From assembly GCF_003574355.1 (NCBI RefSeq), contig NZ_QWLB01000024.1, positions 1 to 52,533 on the forward strand: a DNA stretch of 52,533 nucleotides, read 5' to 3'. Position 1 is the stretch's first letter. Every line of letters begins with the position of its first letter. Source of the stretch: Meiothermus granaticius NBRC 107808 (GTDB lineage Bacteria > Deinococcota > Deinococci > Deinococcales > Thermaceae). Both the position numbers and the translations under genes were made by a program. Below are positions 49,893-52,533 of this stretch, in pieces. The notes under the pieces were generated by a model. That model made no database searches. It saw nothing but the letters and a program-made list of their open reading frames with translations, and had not been told where the DNA came from.

Positions 49893-51063
49893 AGCCCAAT
49901 CTAACGCCCTACGGCCCGAATTCCAAGCCGCACTGCACGAAGCCAGCCGGTTTTTCGAGACCCCCTTTTACGCCTATGACCTCGAGAGCCTGCGGAATCG
50001 GATAGAGACCCTACAGGCCGCCTTTCCCAGCGCGGAGATCTTCTATGCCATGAAGGCCAACCCCCGGCTGGGCCTCCTGCGCCGCTTCCTCGAGTGGGGT
50101 CTCAACCTCGAGGCGGTGAGCCTGGGGGAGGTTCACCGGGCCTACCGGGCGGGGTTTCAGCGAACCGAGGTGCTGCTCAATGGGCCGGTCAAAACCCCGG
50201 CCACCCTCGAGGAGCTGGCGGAGATCGGCATCCCCATCCTGGGCCTGGATTCGCTCGCAGACATTCGGCGGGTCGCCCAAATACTGCCCGGCTCGAGGGT
50301 CCTGTTGCGGGTGAACCCCGATCTTCCCATCAGCACCCACGACCACCTGGCCACCGGACGGGGGGAGAGCAAGTTCGGAATCCTCCCCGAGGACCTGGGG
50401 GAGGCACTGGACGTCGCCCGCAAGGGGGACCTCGAGGTTCTAGGGCTGCACGTTCACCTGGGCTCAGCCCTCTCCCGGCCCGAGGACTACCATGCTGGGT
50501 ACGAGGTAATGCGGCAGCTATACCTTCAGCACGGGCCGTTCGAGGTGCTCAACCTGGGGGGGGGGTTTGGGCTGGACCTGAATCCAGCCGAGCTGGCCCC
50601 ATCCGCGACCGCACTGGCCAAGGCCTTTGATGCCGAGCTGTGGCTCGAGCCGGGCCGCTACCTGGTCGCCGAGGCCGGGGTTTTGGTCACCAAAATCTGG
50701 GGGACCAAGCGCACCCGGCGCAACTTCATGCTGGTAGATGCTGGGATGATGACCCTGCTGCGCCCAATGCTCTATGGGGCCCAGCACCCCATTTTGCCGC
50801 TCTACACCGGTCGGAAGACGGAAACCTGGGACCTGGCCGGCCCGGTCTGCGAGTCCGGGGATATCCTGGCCAAAGAGGTGCGGCTCCCCACCCCCAAAGA
50901 AGGGGACGCGCTGGCCATCCTCCAAGCGGGGGCTTATGGCAGCAGCATGAGCAGCAACTATCTCGACTACCCCCGGCCCCTCGAGCTCTTGTGGAATGGG
51001 GGCGAGTGGGAGGTTCTGCGGCGCAAACAAAGCTGGGAAAGCCTCTTCGCTGACGAGCTTTAG
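49885..51063 (+). CDS. lysA: diaminopimelate decarboxylase-family enzyme
   Basis: A 392-residue PLP-dependent decarboxylase of the alanine racemase fold. The PLP Lys is in IFYAMKANPRLG, LHVHLGSAL and NLGGGFGLDL bind the cofactor phosphate, EPGRYLVAEAG follows, and the C-terminal CESGD supplies the second active-site Cys. The motifs fit diaminopimelate decarboxylase, the last step of lysine synthesis. In Thermus lysine is made by the aminoadipate route, so a related substrate is possible. It is divergent from and overlaps the puuD-like gene by 8 bp. Confidence 0.85.
   Translation: MSIAQSNALRPEFQAALHEASRFFETPFYAYDLESLRNRIETLQAAFPSAEIFYAMKANPRLGLLRRFLEWGLNLEAVSLGEVHRAYRAGFQRTEVLLNGPVKTPATLEELAEIGIPILGLDSLADIRRVAQILPGSRVLLRVNPDLPISTHDHLATGRGESKFGILPEDLGEALDVARKGDLEVLGLHVHLGSALSRPEDYHAGYEVMRQLYLQHGPFEVLNLGGGFGLDLNPAELAPSATALAKAFDAELWLEPGRYLVAEAGVLVTKIWGTKRTRRNFMLVDAGMMTLLRPMLYGAQHPILPLYTGRKTETWDLAGPVCESGDILAKEVRLPTPKEGDALAILQAGAYGSSMSSNYLDYPRPLELLWNGGEWEVLRRKQSWESLFADEL
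49898..49903 (-). promoter_or_regulatory. leaderless -10 box, puuD-like gene
   Basis: TAGATT (minus strand), 5 nt before the ATG at 49892. It lies inside the first codons of lysA. Confidence 0.5.
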
Positions 51064-51127
51064 CAGCCCTTCCGGCGGCAGAGCAGGAACCCTGTCGTCC
51101 CTTACTGACAGCGGGCACCCCGCGCAA

Positions 51128-51133
51128 TAGGCT
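51128..51133 (+). promoter_or_regulatory. possible leaderless -10 box, BatA-like gene
   Basis: TAGGCT, 7 nt before the ATG at 51141. GGAAGGG stands directly before the ATG and could also act as a close ribosome-binding site. Confidence 0.35.
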
Positions 51134-51140
51134 GGAAGGG

Positions 51141-52533
51141 ATGTACCTGACCTTTGGCCTGCCCTGGCTGCTGGCGCTCCTGCCGCCCACGCTGGGGCTG
51201 GTGTGGTGGTGGTATCGCCGCAAGCGGCCCCCAGAGCGCAGGGTCGCGGGGCTGTGGCTGTGGCAAAAGGCCCAGCGCCAAGGGCGGTCTCGGCGCCGCC
51301 TAGACCTGCGGCTGCTCCTGTTGTTGTTGGCGGCGGCACTGATGGTCTTGGCCCTGGCCGCCCCTCGGCTGGCCCTGGAGCGGCCCGGAGAGGTCATCGT
51401 GGTGATCAGTGCGGCGGCCTCTATGGGGGCCACGGATCTGCCCCCCAGCCGCCTCGAGCGGGCCAAAGCGGAGGCCCGTAAGCAGTTGAGCAGAGCCCCC
51501 AGGGCGGTCTTGGTGGTGGCCGCCGAGCAGCCCCAAAGCTTCGGGCCTGCCCTGGGTAGAACGCTGCTCGAGCCCCTGGCAACCCTTCGCGCAACCGCCC
51601 GGAGCGCAGACCTGGCAGCGGCCATCGCCCGGGGCAAGGGGCAGCTCCCAGGGGCCCGGACCCTGGTGATCGCCGATGCCCCTGCACCCCTGGGAGCCGA
51701 TGGCTACATCAACGTGGCTGGGAACGGGCCCAACGTGGGGATCACCGCGGTAGGGCCGGGCTTCATGGCCCTGGCCAATGCCGGGCCCGGCCCCTGGAGG
51801 GGGACGGTGAGCGTAAACGGGAAAAGCTACCCCGTCCAGGTTCCCGCTGGGGGCTACTCGAGCCTGGAGGTCCCCGCCCAAACCTTCCAAGCCCGGATCG
51901 AGGTGAACGACGCCCTGGCCCTCGACAACACCGCCCGCTTCGACCTGCGCCGGGTGCGGGTAGCGGTTTCGGGCGACTCCCCCGCGCTCGAGCGGTTGCT
52001 GGGGCTGTTAGGAACCTCGCGGGCCCGCCCCGCCGAGCTGGCCTTTGGGATCGGTACCCCCCCGGCGGTTCCGGCCGAATTCACCGTGTATTTCGCCCCG
52101 ACCTCGAGCGGCCAGGCCCAGGTGTTTGACGTGGAGCGCACCCTGCCCTACCTGCGGGGGGCCGAGCTGGTGGGGTATACCCTGGACATCCCACCCAAGC
52201 CGGAGGGAAGCGGCTGGCAGCCCCTGGCGGTGAGCGAGGACGGGCAGGCTCTGGCTTGGTACCGTCCGAATGGCCTCTACCTGCCCCCTATAGAGAGCCT
52301 GCAAAACCTTCCGGCCTTTCCGGTTTTGCTCTACAACCTCATCGCTCCCCGCGCTGCGGTACGCGAGGGATTGCTCTCGAGCCAACAAACCCTGCTTCCC
52401 CGCCCTTCGCCCAACCAGCCTCTACCCCCCTCTTTTCAGCTCAGCCTCGCCCCGTGGCTGGCCCTGCTGGCCGCCCTCCTGTTGGCGGCGGAGTTTTATC
52501 GCTTCCAGGCCCGCCCCCCCAAGCCCCCCGAAG
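51141..52533 (+). CDS. BatA/vWA-like membrane protein (partial, cut by right edge)
   Basis: The frame is open from the ATG to the window end (464 codons). A BatA-type N-terminus has two transmembrane helices (about 5-24 and 56-77) flanking a basic loop rich in Arg. A degenerate von Willebrand A-like domain follows: where the MIDAS motif DxSxS is expected after the second helix, the sequence reads VVISAAASMGA, so the first Asp and Ser are gone. A further beta-rich region leads to a third helix at about 436-452 (PWLALLAALLLAAEFYRF). Such proteins usually accompany MoxR ATPases and DUF58 proteins, not visible here. The function is inferred only from layout. Confidence 0.7.
   Translation, partial: MYLTFGLPWLLALLPPTLGLVWWWYRRKRPPERRVAGLWLWQKAQRQGRSRRRLDLRLLLLLLAAALMVLALAAPRLALERPGEVIVVISAAASMGATDLPPSRLERAKAEARKQLSRAPRAVLVVAAEQPQSFGPALGRTLLEPLATLRATARSADLAAAIARGKGQLPGARTLVIADAPAPLGADGYINVAGNGPNVGITAVGPGFMALANAGPGPWRGTVSVNGKSYPVQVPAGGYSSLEVPAQTFQARIEVNDALALDNTARFDLRRVRVAVSGDSPALERLLGLLGTSRARPAELAFGIGTPPAVPAEFTVYFAPTSSGQAQVFDVERTLPYLRGAELVGYTLDIPPKPEGSGWQPLAVSEDGQALAWYRPNGLYLPPIESLQNLPAFPVLLYNLIAPRAAVREGLLSSQQTLLPRPSPNQPLPPSFQLSLAPWLALLAALLLAAEFYRFQARPPKPPE

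Overview
The window looks like chromosomal DNA from a thermophile of the Deinococcus-Thermus phylum, most likely Meiothermus or a close relative in the Thermaceae. The evidence is the high GC content (mid-60s % by eye), the close resemblance of many products to Thermus proteins (SdrP-type CRP/FNR regulator, PlsX, fatty-acyl-CoA ligase, DUF309, small lineage-specific proteins), and the promoter style. Many genes have a TAnnnT -10 box only 5-9 nt before the start codon and no Shine-Dalgarno sequence, the leaderless layout known from this phylum. There is no rRNA, CRISPR array, transposase or convincing tRNA, and no gene-free stretch exceeds 300 bp.

Layout. The left edge holds the first codons of an exported protein (minus strand), then an amylosucrase/alpha-glucosidase pair, a low-molecular-weight protein tyrosine phosphatase, a DUF4388 protein, a RodZ-like protein, psuG and an HD-GYP phosphodiesterase. 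From 8.7 to 14.4 kb are an SdrP-like regulator, a Ser/Thr kinase, a UPF0173 hydrolase, two lineage-specific proteins, a MobA-like nucleotidyltransferase, a CBS-like membrane protein, a MOSC protein and a Yip1-like protein. lipB-lipA and a DUF3054 gene follow, then a truncated Rid-family gene that runs into two large lipoprotein genes of the galactose/glyoxal oxidase family (16.7-21.8 kb). Next come a beta-hydroxyacid dehydrogenase, a fatty-acyl-CoA ligase, plsX, an Nramp transporter, a cytochrome P450 and trxA.

From 29.7 to 33.9 kb an exported alkaline phosphatase is followed by a three-gene module (secreted CxxC protein, ABC ATPase, FtsX-type permease) that resembles the zinc-linked ABC systems of gamma-proteobacteria. 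A GH13 enzyme and hrpB follow. From 38.1 to 44.0 kb, on the minus strand, a DeoR-type regulator, sugar ABC ATPase, two permeases and an LsrB/RhaS-type binding protein form a rhamnose-type import operon. It ends, behind an intrinsic terminator, in a homologue of the Anabaena sensory rhodopsin transducer. The last part holds rapZ-yvcK (with an altered RapZ P-loop), a glucodextranase-C-like membrane protein, an AlkZ-related protein, a puuD-like gene overlapping lysA head to head, and a BatA-like membrane protein cut by the right edge.

The most unusual signals are: (i) extreme abundance of the palindrome CTCGAG in all reading frames; (ii) two paralogous candidate bacterial copper-radical oxidases with every active-site residue conserved; (iii) the sensory-rhodopsin-transducer homologue in a sugar-import operon with an attenuator-like hairpin directly before its ribosome-binding site; (iv) the putative zinc ABC module; (v) RapZ without its Walker A lysine.
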